This document shows, piece after piece, positions 43,706-53,183 of a DNA stretch of 64,000 nt. Under the pieces are notes generated by a model. It did no database searches and was not told the origin of the DNA. It saw only the letters and a program-made list of their open reading frames with translations. How positions within the stretch are numbered: the stretch's first letter is position 1; each line of letters opens with the position of its first letter. The position numbers were made by a program, and so were the translations under genes. The DNA comes from Acinetobacter sp. Ac_5812 (GTDB lineage Bacteria; Pseudomonadota; Gammaproteobacteria; Pseudomonadales; Moraxellaceae). The stretch lies in assembly GCF_013072695.1 (NCBI RefSeq), contig NZ_LXUK01000012.1, forward strand, positions 546-64,545, read 5' to 3'.

Positions 43706-44911
43706 TTATTCTAAGAATTTTACAGTCACACCTGAACGTACTTTAGCACCTAAGTCATTGGCATCCCAGTTAGTTAAACGGATACAGCCGTGTGATGCAG
43801 TCTTAGAGATTAAAGATGGGTTTGGTGTACCATGAATACCAAATGATTTTTTGCTTAAACCAATCCAAATGTTACCGACTGGTGCATTTGGACCAGGTGG
43901 TAGAGAAAGTGGTTTAAGGTTTTTACCTTGCACAAAGTTAGATGGTGAATAACTATACCAAGGGTTTTTGGCAACACCGACTACTTTATAGGTACCTGCT
44001 GGAGAAGGCGTATCAGTACTGCCAATTGTTGCAGGAAATGATGCAATCATTTGATTACGGCTGTTGAACAAATAAAGCTGTCTTGCACCTTTGTGTGCAA
44101 CGATCAAATGAATATCTTCAGGTAAGTCATTGCGGACATTGGCCACAATAATTTTTTCACCCGCTTTTTTAAATGTTGCAGTTGGATTCAGTTTCTTTAA
44201 GAAATTTTCATCCATATGGAATTTTTCACCTAACATCTCTGTTACGCGGGTGTAATACAAACCTTTCATTTTTGCTTGTAGTGCATAATCAGAAGGGATT
44301 GAGTCAGCATATGGACCTTTTAAGTCTGCGTCGGTAATCGTGTACTCAACATAAGCTGGCTTGGTCTGCTTAGCAACCAATGCATCCCAAGTTTCCTTGG
44401 TTAACTGACCTGTTGGTGTTAAACCATTCATTTGCTGGAATGATGCAATCGCTTTTAAAGTATTTTTACCATTTGAACCATCAATCGCACCTGGTGATGC
44501 GTGTGCATTGTTCAACATGACATGCGCGCGAGCATAGGCTGGCAGTTGTCCTTTTGGTAAAGCTTCAGGGTATTCAGCATTATTCATGCTGTCTAAAGTC
44601 CATGAAATTTTAGCAGCTGGAGCAGTGGTTGTTGCCGTGGTGGTATCCGGTGTATTTTCTAATTTTTGCGATACAACTGATGCGGCACCTGTATTGACTT
44701 GTGGCTCTGACACTGCTGGGGCTGCGACGCTTGACGCAGGATCAGCAACTACACTAGAAGCCGCACGTTCAATGGCTAACGGATCAATAGGATCTTGGAC
44801 CGAACCTGTAATTTGTTTTGGATTTAATGGTTGCTCAGTTGTTGGAGCAGCGAAAGCAACATTAGCAAGAATACAACTTAAACTCATAGCGAGTAATGAG
44901 CGAACAAACAT
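43706..44911 (-). CDS. L,D-transpeptidase (YkuD) with peptidoglycan-binding domain
   Basis: 401 residues from the ATG at 44911, nine bases after AAGG; a TTG three codons upstream is less likely. Signal peptide (ANVAFAA), an Ala/Ser/Thr/Pro-rich spacer, a PG_binding_1 domain (GAIDGSNGKNTLKAIASFQQ) and a C-terminal YkuD domain with GIHGTPNP and the catalytic ASHGCIRLTNWD. It forms 3-3 crosslinks or exchanges D-amino acids. A. baumannii LdtJ is a plausible equivalent, but I cannot confirm orthology. Confidence 0.87.
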   Translation of the reverse strand: MFVRSLLAMSLSCILANVAFAAPTTEQPLNPKQITGSVQDPIDPLAIERAASSVVADPASSVAAPAVSEPQVNTGAASVVSQKLENTPDTTTATTTAPAAKISWTLDSMNNAEYPEALPKGQLPAYARAHVMLNNAHASPGAIDGSNGKNTLKAIASFQQMNGLTPTGQLTKETWDALVAKQTKPAYVEYTITDADLKGPYADSIPSDYALQAKMKGLYYTRVTEMLGEKFHMDENFLKKLNPTATFKKAGEKIIVANVRNDLPEDIHLIVAHKGARQLYLFNSRNQMIASFPATIGSTDTPSPAGTYKVVGVAKNPWYSYSPSNFVQGKNLKPLSLPPGPNAPVGNIWIGLSKKSFGIHGTPNPSLISKTASHGCIRLTNWDANDLGAKVRSGVTVKFLE

Positions 44912-44947
44912 GTAATTCAACCTTAAGAATTATTCATATTGGGATAG

Positions 44948-45213
44948 AGGGGCTGTTGGCGTTTCATGCATGCTTGCGACAGAGGACGTATTTTGTCGGT
45001 ACAAGGCATGACTTACTATATTTAGTAATTCTAAATAAGTAAGGCGTAACGCAGTAGCGGCAGAAAATGCCCCTGTCCCGAAGGGTTATGGCTAAAACTG
45101 CTTCAAACTTCGTTATGAAACTTGATAAGGGGACGCCATTACCTACGTTTCATGCCTTGTTTGAGTTGTTTTAGCCTATAACGCAATGCATGGCTGAAAT
45201 GTCAACAGCCCCT
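44948..45213. repeat. Interspersed inverted-repeat element, copy C
   Basis: 266 bases with ends AGGGGCTGTTGGCGTTTCA and TGAAATGTCAACAGCCCCT (17 of 19 positions pair). Internal sequence follows copy A closely (CTGTCCCGAAGGGTTATGGC; GTTTTAGCCTATAACGCAAT). The ends differ from copy A in several positions, but both arms of each copy changed together. Lies between the L,D-transpeptidase and hemE, in a 463-base gap with nothing else recognised. Confidence 0.75.
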
Positions 45214-45374
45214 AACATGTTGCAAGTATTACAGAAAATAATGCCGCTTGCAGTAGCAGTTTTGTGTAAAAGCGAAATTTATTTCAGCTCATAAATTTGA
45301 ATGCGATTGAAATTATAAATTCCAAGCTAACTTTGTTATGATGCGCGCTACATGAAACAATTTAGAGATTGGTA

Positions 45375-46448
45375 ATGACAACGTTGAAAAATGATCGTTT
45401 CTTACGAGCTTTATTACGTGAGCCTGTAGACACCACACCTGTATGGATGATGCGTCAAGCAGGGCGTTATTTACCAGAATATCGTGAAACTCGTGCGCAG
45501 GCAGGGGATTTCTTATCTCTATGTAAAAATACTGACTTTGCTTGTGAAGTGACTTTACAGCCATTGCGCCGTTATGAGCTTGATGCTGCGATTTTATTTT
45601 CAGATATTTTAACGGTTCCTGATGCTTTAGGTTTAGGTCTATATTTTGAAACAGGCGAAGGGCCAAAGTTTCATAAAACAGTACGTACTGAACAAGATGT
45701 GGCAAATTTACCTAAATTAAATGCTAAGTCTGATTTGGCTTATGTCATGAATGCCGTTTCGACCATTCGTTCTGCTTTAAATGGCCAAGTTCCTTTGATT
45801 GGTTTCTCTGGCAGTCCGTGGACTTTAGCAACTTATATGGTTGAAGGTGGATCAAGTAAAGAGTTTCGCTTCATTAAAAATATGATGTACGCGCAGCCAG
45901 AAGTGTTACATGCTTTGCTAGATCATTTGGCTGATTCAGTGATTGATTATTTGAACGCGCAAATTGATGCAGGTGCACAAGCGATTCAGATTTTTGATAG
46001 CTGGGGCGGAGCGCTCGCGCATAGAGAATATATTGAATTTTCATTGAATTATATGACCAAGATTATTGCAGGTCTTCAACGTGAAAAAAATGGTCAACGT
46101 ATTCCGATCATTGTGTTTACCAAAGGTGGCGGGCAATGGCTGGAAACCATGCTAACCACGGGTGCTGATGCGTTTGGTCTAGATTGGACCACACCACTTT
46201 ATACTGCTCGTGATGTGGTTGCAGGACGGGCTGCATTACAAGGTAATTTAGATCCAGCTGTACTTTATGGTTCAGCCGCTTCAATTGAAAAATCAGTGAA
46301 AGCAATGATTGATGATGCTTATGCAAATGGTGAAAAAACAGGCTACATCGCAAATTTAGGTCATGGTATTACTCAATGGGTCGATCCAGCACAACCTAAG
46401 ATTTTTGTAGATACTGTTCATGAATACAGTGCTAAATATTTAGGTTGA
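45375..46448 (+). CDS. hemE: Uroporphyrinogen decarboxylase HemE
   Basis: 357 residues, full length. Converts uroporphyrinogen III to coproporphyrinogen III in haem synthesis. N-terminal signature [16 protein letters not shown], the [17 protein letters not shown] segment with the key Asp, and the [19 protein letters not shown] motif are present. The ATG at 45375 is used; an in-frame TTG two codons upstream is unlikely. Confidence 0.96.
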   Translation: MTTLKNDRFLRALLREPVDTTPVWMMRQAGRYLPEYRETRAQAGDFLSLCKNTDFACEVTLQPLRRYELDAAILFSDILTVPDALGLGLYFETGEGPKFHKTVRTEQDVANLPKLNAKSDLAYVMNAVSTIRSALNGQVPLIGFSGSPWTLATYMVEGGSSKEFRFIKNMMYAQPEVLHALLDHLADSVIDYLNAQIDAGAQAIQIFDSWGGALAHREYIEFSLNYMTKIIAGLQREKNGQRIPIIVFTKGGGQWLETMLTTGADAFGLDWTTPLYTARDVVAGRAALQGNLDPAVLYGSAASIEKSVKAMIDDAYANGEKTGYIANLGHGITQWVDPAQPKIFVDTVHEYSAKYLG

Positions 46449-46490
46449 TATTTTTAAGTACTTCAAGATAAACACGCTAGGATCAGTTTT

Positions 46491-47285
46491 GTGCAGTTGA
46501 TTGTATTACCGCTCAACTTTATCTTTAAGGCAGCTTCGGCTGCCTTATTTGGATTGTTGCTTTTGATTGCATTTGCAGTCACCGCACCGATGGGAAGCCA
46601 TGAATATTATGGTTTCTACCGTTATGACTATTTGTTGTTCTATGCCTTGATCATTCAAGTCTGCCTGATCTATTTAAAGCTTGAGTCATGGGCAGAAGCA
46701 AAAGTCATTGCTTTATTCCATGTCATGGCAATGGGAATGGAAATATTTTTGACCCACCCAGCGATTGCCTCATGGCAGTACCCACAACCAGCGGTATTGA
46801 AGTTACTTACTGTGCCATTGTTTGCCGGTTTTATGTATTCAGCAGTGGGGAGTTTTTTTGCTCGATCTTTGCGACTTTATAACGTCTCATTCGAGAATTT
46901 GCCGAATTTTGGCAATATGCTGTGTTTGGCAGTGTTGTCTTATCTCAACTTTATGACCAAGTTTTTTATTCCTGATATTCGTGTTGCATTATTTATTTGG
47001 AGCATTTTGATTTTCTGGAAAACAAAACTTTATTTTCAATTGCAACAGCATCGTTTTAGAGTGCCGATGTTGCCGATTTTATTGTTACTTGCCTTCTTGA
47101 TCTGGATTGCAGAGAACATCAGTACCTTCTATAAAATTTGGTTGTACCCAAGCCAAGTCGATGCTTGGCATATGGTGGGGTGGGGTAAATTAGGTTCATG
47201 GTATTTATTATTATTGCTGAGCTTAGTGTTGGTATTAAAAATCTTGGGGACGCGAGATAAAAATGGAGCTTGGCAGTTAAATTAA
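46491..47285 (+). CDS. DUF817 family membrane protein
   Basis: 264 residues with about eight membrane helices. Conserved DUF817 segments such as HVMAMGMEIFLTHPAIASW, YPQPAVLKLLTVPLFAGFMY and WGKLGSWYLLLLLSLVLV are recognised from memory. GTG start. Function unknown. It follows hemE by 42 bases without a terminator, so the two may share a transcript. Confidence 0.78.
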   Translation: MQLIVLPLNFIFKAASAALFGLLLLIAFAVTAPMGSHEYYGFYRYDYLLFYALIIQVCLIYLKLESWAEAKVIALFHVMAMGMEIFLTHPAIASWQYPQPAVLKLLTVPLFAGFMYSAVGSFFARSLRLYNVSFENLPNFGNMLCLAVLSYLNFMTKFFIPDIRVALFIWSILIFWKTKLYFQLQQHRFRVPMLPILLLLAFLIWIAENISTFYKIWLYPSQVDAWHMVGWGKLGSWYLLLLLSLVLVLKILGTRDKNGAWQLN

Positions 47286-47468
47286 GCCATTCGAGATCGT
47301 TTAAAACGGGCATCTGATTTCCTTTTGTTATGAATATTTCAGATATATTTCAAAATTTATTTGCTAAAGCGCGCTAAGCTCGCTATTTTAACTTTTGTGT
47401 AGGAAAAATTACACAACACAATAGTGATAACAAATACTGAAGAATAATTGATACTGGAGATCGTTCCT

Positions 47469-47939
47469 ATGTTAAAAAAAATTGCATTAGCTGCTCTATT
47501 GGCCGCTGGTTCAACAGTTGCAATGGCTGACAATGATGTCGGTTGTGGTGCTGGTACACAAATTTGGGCAGGTAAAAAAGGTGTTGCACCTAAAATTCTT
47601 GCTGCGACAACCAATGGTATTTTTACGAACCAATTATTAGGTATTACTTTTGGTACTTTAGGATGCCGTCAAGGTGGTACTGTAACAGCTCAAGTGGTGA
47701 CTTTCACCAATGAAAATGCTGAATCTTTAGCGCGCGATATGGCGGTTGGTCAAGGTGAAAGCTTAAATGTACTCGCTGAATTAATGCAGATTAAAGCCAA
47801 TGACAAAGCACGTTTCTTTGCTGTGTCTAAAGCAAACTTTGCTGAAATTTATTCAAGTAAAAATGCAAACTCGCTTCAAGTTTTAGATGCTTTACAAAGT
47901 GTGATGGCAAAAGACGCAGTGCTTAAAGCATACGTTTAA
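47469..47939 (+). CDS. DUF3015 family exported protein
   Basis: 156 residues from the ATG at 47469 (GGAG ten bases before). Signal peptide MLKKIALAALLAAGSTVAMA, then GCGAGTQIWAGKKGVAPKIL, TNGIFTNQLLGITFGTLGC and a helical C-terminal half. Two Cys in the mature part may form a disulfide. Small periplasmic proteins of this family have no assigned function. Confidence 0.82.
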   Translation: MLKKIALAALLAAGSTVAMADNDVGCGAGTQIWAGKKGVAPKILAATTNGIFTNQLLGITFGTLGCRQGGTVTAQVVTFTNENAESLARDMAVGQGESLNVLAELMQIKANDKARFFAVSKANFAEIYSSKNANSLQVLDALQSVMAKDAVLKAYV

Positions 47940-47952
47940 TTTGCTACATGTT

Positions 47953-47978
47953 AAAACCCTGTCTTGATGACAGGGTTT
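47953..47978 (+). terminator. Terminator after the DUF3015 gene
   Basis: AAAACCCTGTC / GACAGGGTTTT around a TTGAT loop. Confidence 0.85.
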
Positions 47979-48018
47979 TCTTATACCTACGATCATTATT
48001 CTTAAAAATTGCGATTGA

Positions 48019-49899
48019 ATGAAATTAGCTACTTTTGCACTTGCATCTTTGATGTGCCACTTTGCCCATGCTGCGGTTGAATCTGATATTCAAATTTATT
48101 TAGATCTTGCCAACACAAAACAATTAGATCAGCACATCACTTGGCAACGCTTGATGTACGTGGATCAAAAACAAAATAGTGAAGTCACTTATGCGGGCTA
48201 TTTTTATGCCAAAGATGGCAAAACCAATTTAAAGAGTGAATTACAGGCCGATATTCGTGCCTTATTTGTAGAAGCTGCGGATAATCAATCGATTCGTTGT
48301 AAATTTCCCGCGCGTAGCCGTTGGCTAATGCAACAGTTTAATATCGATGTGAAACTACTTCCCAACGTCAATTGCGTTGAATTTGAGGAGTGGATCAACC
48401 AAATCAAGCCGTATAAAGCGACTTTGATTTATGCAACGGATTTTATGGGTAATCCAAGTTCGATGTTTGGACATACCTTACTACGCCTAGACCCTAAAGA
48501 TCAGAAGCAACTCAATCTAGTGTCCTATGCAGTGAATTATGCTGCCACAGTGAAAGGTGATGATAACTGGTCTTATGCATGGAAAGGCTTAACAGGGCAG
48601 TATCCTGGTGAATATTCATTAATGCCGTATTACCGCAAAGTCAAAGAATACGGTGATTTTGAAAGCCGTGACCTGTGGGAATATGAGCTCAATCTCACAC
48701 CAGAGGAAACTCGCTTTCTGGTTGAGCATATTTGGGAAATGCAGCATGTGAGTTTCCCTTATTATTTTGTTAGCGATAACTGTGCCTACCGTTTACTCGG
48801 CTTAATTGATTTAGTACGTCCAAATTTAAACTTAAAACAGCAATTTAACTATGCTGCCATTCCGATTGAAACTTTGAAGGCTGTCGATCAAGAAGACTTA
48901 GTGAAAGAAGTCGTGTATCGACCAGCTTTAGAAACGCAGTTACTTGCACAAGCCAAACAACATGGCACAGCTTTAGCCAAAGTCGCTCATCAGATTGCCT
49001 TTACCGAGACAGATCTGGCTCAACCGATTTTAAAAGCATATCAGCCACAAGATCAGGCCAAGATTTTAGAAATGGCTTATGACGATTTATATCTACAATA
49101 TATTAGCCATAAGGCAGATGCGGATTTTGCCCAACCACAACTACGACAGTTACTTGCTCAGCGTAGTCAAATCGAGGTTGATAAACAGCGTCAAGAACCG
49201 ATACGTCCGATAAAGCAGCCTGTAGAAGGACATCATGCACGAAATCTTTCTGTGAATATGGGGGAGGTACAAGGGCAAAAATTTGTTGAGCTCGGTCACC
49301 GCCAGGCCTATCACGATTTGATTGATCCACAAGGTGGCTATCGGACAGGGACGCAACTCTTATTTTTAGATGGCAGTTTGCAATACCGTGAGGACAAGCT
49401 CAAGCTCGAACATTTAGATCTATTGTTAGTGAATTCCTATAACCCGATTCAGCCATTTAAAGCGCCAATCACTTGGGGTTTTAATTTAGGTTGGAAACAA
49501 GAAGCGATTGAGAAGGGGCAGTTTAGTGAAGATGCACAACATGGCGTGATGAATCTGAATATGCAAGTCGGTTATAGCGTGGCAGATTATGATCGTCGAC
49601 ATCTGTGTTATGCCCAACTACAAAGTCATATTCAAGGCGGTAAAAATTTAGATAAAGGCTGGCGTATTGGAGCTGGGCCGACTGTAGGGTGTATGAATGT
49701 ATGGTCTGATAATATCAACAGCGTGGTACAGGTAGAATTACCGTATTGGCAAGATCAGAGCCAGTGGAATTTAAGAGTCGGTACACAGCTGCAATATAGT
49801 CTGAACTCAAATCAGGCGCTAAGAATGAGCTGGGATTATGAGCAACAGGATCATAAAGATTGGAATAAAATTGGCGTGAGCTATGTACGGTTTTTTTAA
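48019..49899 (+). CDS. DUF4105 (Lnb-type) envelope protein
   Basis: 626 residues with a signal peptide (CHFAHA-A). The DUF4105 core reads YATDFMGNPSSMFGHTLLRL, VSYAVNYAA, KGLTGQYPGEYSLMPYY and FVSDNCAYRLLGLID; conserved Ser/His/Cys residues recall a papain-like (NlpC/P60-related) hydrolase. The C-terminal ~230 residues have the alternating pattern of an outer-membrane barrel, ending SYVRFF with terminal Phe. Substrate unknown. The next gene starts three bases after its stop. Confidence 0.78.
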   Translation: MKLATFALASLMCHFAHAAVESDIQIYLDLANTKQLDQHITWQRLMYVDQKQNSEVTYAGYFYAKDGKTNLKSELQADIRALFVEAADNQSIRCKFPARSRWLMQQFNIDVKLLPNVNCVEFEEWINQIKPYKATLIYATDFMGNPSSMFGHTLLRLDPKDQKQLNLVSYAVNYAATVKGDDNWSYAWKGLTGQYPGEYSLMPYYRKVKEYGDFESRDLWEYELNLTPEETRFLVEHIWEMQHVSFPYYFVSDNCAYRLLGLIDLVRPNLNLKQQFNYAAIPIETLKAVDQEDLVKEVVYRPALETQLLAQAKQHGTALAKVAHQIAFTETDLAQPILKAYQPQDQAKILEMAYDDLYLQYISHKADADFAQPQLRQLLAQRSQIEVDKQRQEPIRPIKQPVEGHHARNLSVNMGEVQGQKFVELGHRQAYHDLIDPQGGYRTGTQLLFLDGSLQYREDKLKLEHLDLLLVNSYNPIQPFKAPITWGFNLGWKQEAIEKGQFSEDAQHGVMNLNMQVGYSVADYDRRHLCYAQLQSHIQGGKNLDKGWRIGAGPTVGCMNVWSDNINSVVQVELPYWQDQSQWNLRVGTQLQYSLNSNQALRMSWDYEQQDHKDWNKIGVSYVRFF

Positions 49900-49901
49900 T
49901 A

Positions 49902-50735
49902 ATGAATGATATTGATCAAGCACAAGAATTTGAAAAATTACTACAACAATTGGATGAGGTTCAAGAAAGTATCTCTGACCCAAAAAAATGGAGAATTTCT
50001 CAACCGGGATCTTTAAGCCATTGGAATGATATTAAAGCGCAAGTCTCGGAGTATAGAGAAAATGAAAGTTTATACTTTGATCCTTATGCAGTTGATGATC
50101 TGGATGTCTATCAGTTATTAGAGCAGGAAATATATTTTAAAAATTTCTGTTTGGAGCTGACCTATCTGATTCGTCTTGCTTATGATCTGGGTTTGGCTTC
50201 AACACAAATCCGAGAAATTTATCTGTCTGTTTATCAGTTCTGGTTGGCCTATGCTGACTTACTGTCACTCATTCAGTCGCATGGACAACAGCTTGGTGTT
50301 GCTGCAATAGAACTCACCATAGATTACAGCCATGCATTGTTATTGCTTTGCTGCGCAATGTGTTATGGAGATGAGGCTGATATTATAAAAATAATCGATG
50401 GATTGTTAGCTTATCCTTCAGATCGGCTGATTGATTTGATTAGCTATCCTCATCTTGAGGTTGAAACGATTAGCGAGAATTACGCAGTTGATTATCCATT
50501 TAAACAGTTAGATGGCCTCTTGAATACAACAGTCGACGCGTCTACGATGAGTTTGTATTTACAACAGCTTGAACATGATCAGCAGCAAGGTAAATATTGG
50601 GAAAAGAAATTTTTCCACAAAATTGCATTGTGGGGGAGGTGGCGCTTTGAAGCTTTGATGATCTGTAAATTATATGCAATTGAACTGGATGAAATGAAAA
50701 ATTTCGAGAGTTTTCCAGATGAGTTTGAAATTTAA
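49902..50735 (+). CDS. Acidic protein resembling PoNi (DUF1910/1911) immunity proteins
   Basis: 277 residues, acidic, no signal peptide. The C-terminal segment GKYWEKKFFHKIALWGRWRF leading into EALMICKLYAIELDEMKN and FPDEF resembles the DUF1911 ending (GYWAFEAAA...YPKDL) of PoNi proteins, which neutralise PoNe nuclease toxins of type VI secretion. The N-terminal helical half would be DUF1910. No PoNe toxin or T6SS gene is in the window, so it would be an orphan. Similarity is judged by eye and may be wrong. Close spacing to the DUF4105 gene suggests co-transcription. Confidence 0.45.
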   Translation: MNDIDQAQEFEKLLQQLDEVQESISDPKKWRISQPGSLSHWNDIKAQVSEYRENESLYFDPYAVDDLDVYQLLEQEIYFKNFCLELTYLIRLAYDLGLASTQIREIYLSVYQFWLAYADLLSLIQSHGQQLGVAAIELTIDYSHALLLLCCAMCYGDEADIIKIIDGLLAYPSDRLIDLISYPHLEVETISENYAVDYPFKQLDGLLNTTVDASTMSLYLQQLEHDQQQGKYWEKKFFHKIALWGRWRFEALMICKLYAIELDEMKNFESFPDEFEI

Positions 50736-50745
50736 AGAGGATTGA

Positions 50746-51108
50746 TCAAACCTCAACAATCACATAGTATTTTTTAACTGCTTCAATGACTTCAAATGTA
50801 CCAACAAATGCGGGTGGGATAATTCCTGCATTTCCAGCAGTCACTTCAATAAAAGAATTGGTTTTTGCATCGTGGATACGCACAATTCCTTCAATGACCT
50901 GAAAAAACTCTTGTTTATTTTCAGCAAATTGAATATTCCAAGCACCAACTTCACATTGCCAAATGCCACAGTCCATATGTGGATGTTCATATAAACTATA
51001 GGTTAAACGTTCAGGATTACCTCGAACCAAACGATCGGGACGAGGATAATCAATAGTTGCTTCATTTGCGATTAAATCGCCGAAACCTGCTAACTGAACT
51101 GATGACAT
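50746..51108 (-). CDS. Cupin-domain protein
   Basis: 120 residues. Single cupin barrel with the ethanolamine-utilisation/ureidoglycine type pattern: WQCEVGAWNIQF, EFFQVIEGIVRIHD and GIIPPAFVGTFEVIE. The usual metal-binding His cluster is reduced, so it may be non-enzymatic or bind a small ligand. It lies 15 bases after folE and may be co-transcribed with it. Function not assigned. Confidence 0.72.
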   Translation of the reverse strand: MSSVQLAGFGDLIANEATIDYPRPDRLVRGNPERLTYSLYEHPHMDCGIWQCEVGAWNIQFAENKQEFFQVIEGIVRIHDAKTNSFIEVTAGNAGIIPPAFVGTFEVIEAVKKYYVIVEV

Positions 51109-51123
51109 TCTAGGTTGCCCAGC

Positions 51124-51678
51124 TTAATAGTTTTCAGGAACAGCGCTTAAGAATTCACGACGTACATCTTTGTCTGTTTTAAAGTCACCAACAAAAGAAA
51201 CCGTACGTGTGGTTGATTCTTGTTTACCTACACCGCGCATCATCATGCACATATGCGCAGAGTCAATCACAACTGCAACACCACGTGCTTGAGTCACTTC
51301 AGCAACTGCTTCTGCAATTTGCTGTGTCAAGTTCTCTTGAACTTGTAGACGACGTGCAAACATTTCTGTAATACGCGCAAATTTCGATAAACCTAAAACT
51401 TGACCTTCAGGTAAATATGCAATGTGTACACGACCATAGAATGGCAGTAGGTGATGTTCACAAAGTGAATAAAATTCAATATTTTTGACCAATACCATTT
51501 CATGGTTATCGGAAGGGAAGAGCGCACTATTTGTAACTTCTTCAAGCGTTTTGCTATAGCCAGAAGTTAAAAAAGAGAAAGCTTTAGCCGCACGCATTGG
51601 CGTATCTTTTAAGCCCGGGCGATTTAGGTCTTCACCAACGGCAGTTAAGATATTTGCGTACGATTGCTGCATAGACAT
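51124..51678 (-). CDS. folE: GTP cyclohydrolase I FolE
   Basis: 184 residues from the ATG at 51678; a GTG four codons upstream and an ATG two codons downstream are alternatives. Makes 7,8-dihydroneopterin triphosphate for folate. Zinc ligands in [14 protein letters not shown] and the later Cys in [11 protein letters not shown], plus [20 protein letters not shown], are all present. Full length for the bacterial enzyme. Confidence 0.95.
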   Translation of the reverse strand: MSMQQSYANILTAVGEDLNRPGLKDTPMRAAKAFSFLTSGYSKTLEEVTNSALFPSDNHEMVLVKNIEFYSLCEHHLLPFYGRVHIAYLPEGQVLGLSKFARITEMFARRLQVQENLTQQIAEAVAEVTQARGVAVVIDSAHMCMMMRGVGKQESTTRTVSFVGDFKTDKDVRREFLSAVPENY

Positions 51679-51763
51679 AACAATGTTCACTTAGGTGGGT
51701 TGAACAAAAACGGCAATTGTATCAGAAAACGATTAGAAATCTTAATTTTGATAAAAATGCCGA

Positions 51764-52453
51764 TTACTGTTTGTACTTAGGGTTCTTTTCGGCACGTTTG
51801 AGTAAGACTAAAACAGCACCTGTACCGCCTTGATTTTCAGGGGCACTGACGAAAGCAAGTACATCACGATGCTGTCTGAGCCAACCATTGACATAGGTTT
51901 TCAAGATTGCTTCAGGACCTTTGCCATGTACAATTTTAACGACATTTTGATTTTCATCTTTGGCCATCTGAATCACTTGCAAAACGGCGGCGCGTGCTTG
52001 TTCAACAGTACAACCATGCAAATCGACTGCTTCAAACCAGCGAATTTTGCCTGCTTTTAAATCTTCAAATACTTTGTGCTGCAAGGTTGCAATGCGATAG
52101 CTTAAAGCCGCTTGGCTGGCAACAGGGTTTAAGATCGCTTGGGTATCTGAAATTTCTGTAAGTTCTTGCTCAGCTCCACCTTCTGCTGCAGCACGTTTTG
52201 CCAAAGTTTGGGCATCGACTTTTTTGCTACGCGCAACTTTAGTATCGGCAATATTCTGATTGTCGATGGGTTTTACCCCAAGTAGGGCTTTTTTAAAAAG
52301 TTCAGTATCTTCCAACTCTTCAGCAGCGGCTGGAGTCTTTTGTGACTCTGCTTGTTTGGCAATCACACTCGCTTGCGGATTGGAAATTTGCTTTTTAAAG
52401 GCTTTCAGTAAATTAAACTGATCTTTAGAAAGCGATGAATCGTGTTTACTCAT
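51764..52453 (-). CDS. Smr-domain protein (SmrA/YdaL-like)
   Basis: 229 residues. A charged, low-complexity N-terminal half, then an Smr domain from ~residue 140 with VDLHGCTVEQARAAVLQVI, the KIVHGKGP loop and VLAFVSAPENQGGTGAVLVL. Smr domains are nucleic-acid nicking or mRNA-cleaving modules; bacterial stand-alone versions include E. coli SmrA/SmrB. Specific target unknown. Confidence 0.85.
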   Translation of the reverse strand: MSKHDSSLSKDQFNLLKAFKKQISNPQASVIAKQAESQKTPAAAEELEDTELFKKALLGVKPIDNQNIADTKVARSKKVDAQTLAKRAAAEGGAEQELTEISDTQAILNPVASQAALSYRIATLQHKVFEDLKAGKIRWFEAVDLHGCTVEQARAAVLQVIQMAKDENQNVVKIVHGKGPEAILKTYVNGWLRQHRDVLAFVSAPENQGGTGAVLVLLKRAEKNPKYKQ

Positions 52454-52628
52454 AATTATATAAAAATAGGCAAGCGACTAGAGATGTAAAATTATAGTCC
52501 GAAACCGTGATGATTTGAACTGAATTGCATTCATGGCGAAATACGTATTTTAAAAGTATTAAAAAATGGTCAAACGAGAGGAGTGTAAATTCATTTTGAT
52601 TCTTTATTTTAATTGCCATCTACAATAG

Positions 52629-53054
52629 CTAAATCTCTGAGCGTGTTAGAAGCTTTATAATCCGTGATTGATCTAAGCCTTTATTTTTAAAACGATCATA
52701 AAACTCAAAGCAGATATGCTTATTGATTTCAACACGGGGTAAAGTTTCGTCGAAGGCAAAATAACGAATATAGCCAGATTGATCCATCACAATCGCGAGT
52801 CGTTCGATTTGACGTCGTTTCTTGGGGAACATTTTATATTGTTTTACGATGCCACATTCTTCAGATTTAATGTAAGTCTTTGCGGGAGAAAAAAACATAG
52901 CAATGCCAACAAGAATAAGTCCAGGAATTAAAGTAAAGAAATAAACGACTCTTGGATCTTTAAAACGCTGAATTTTTTCGTAGAAAAATAGATGACTATA
53001 AATAGGAAAGCCAACTAAAAAGATCAGTCCCAAGATTAATAAAAAATTACTCAC
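52629..53054 (-). CDS. Small membrane protein of unknown function
   Basis: 141 residues. Two membrane helices near the N-terminus (residues ~3-24 and ~38-58) followed by a soluble, basic domain (KQYKMFPKKRRQIERLAIVM, then an ENKHICFEFYDRF-like segment). No family recognised. It lies downstream of trpC behind a terminator and is read in the same direction. Confidence 0.6.
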   Translation of the reverse strand: MSNFLLILGLIFLVGFPIYSHLFFYEKIQRFKDPRVVYFFTLIPGLILVGIAMFFSPAKTYIKSEECGIVKQYKMFPKKRRQIERLAIVMDQSGYIRYFAFDETLPRVEINKHICFEFYDRFKNKGLDQSRIIKLLTRSEI

Positions 53055-53143
53055 ATTGTTCCATCAATATTTAATCTTTGAGTATTTTCGAACTCTAATT
53101 TTTATTCTTTATTTAGAGTCTATATCTAGTTCTAGCAACCTTT

Positions 53144-53175
53144 AAAAGGTTCAAGGCAGAATTTTACCTTGAACC
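53144..53175 (-). terminator. Terminator of trpDC
   Basis: Minus strand: GGTTCAAGG / CCTTGAACC around a 10-base loop, then TTTT, just after the trpC stop. Confidence 0.8.
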
Positions 53176-53183
53176 TGATTTGT

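Noticed and set aside
45313..45705. Minus-strand ORF upstream of and within hemE
   Set aside because: Antisense to the conserved N-terminus of hemE, no ribosome site.
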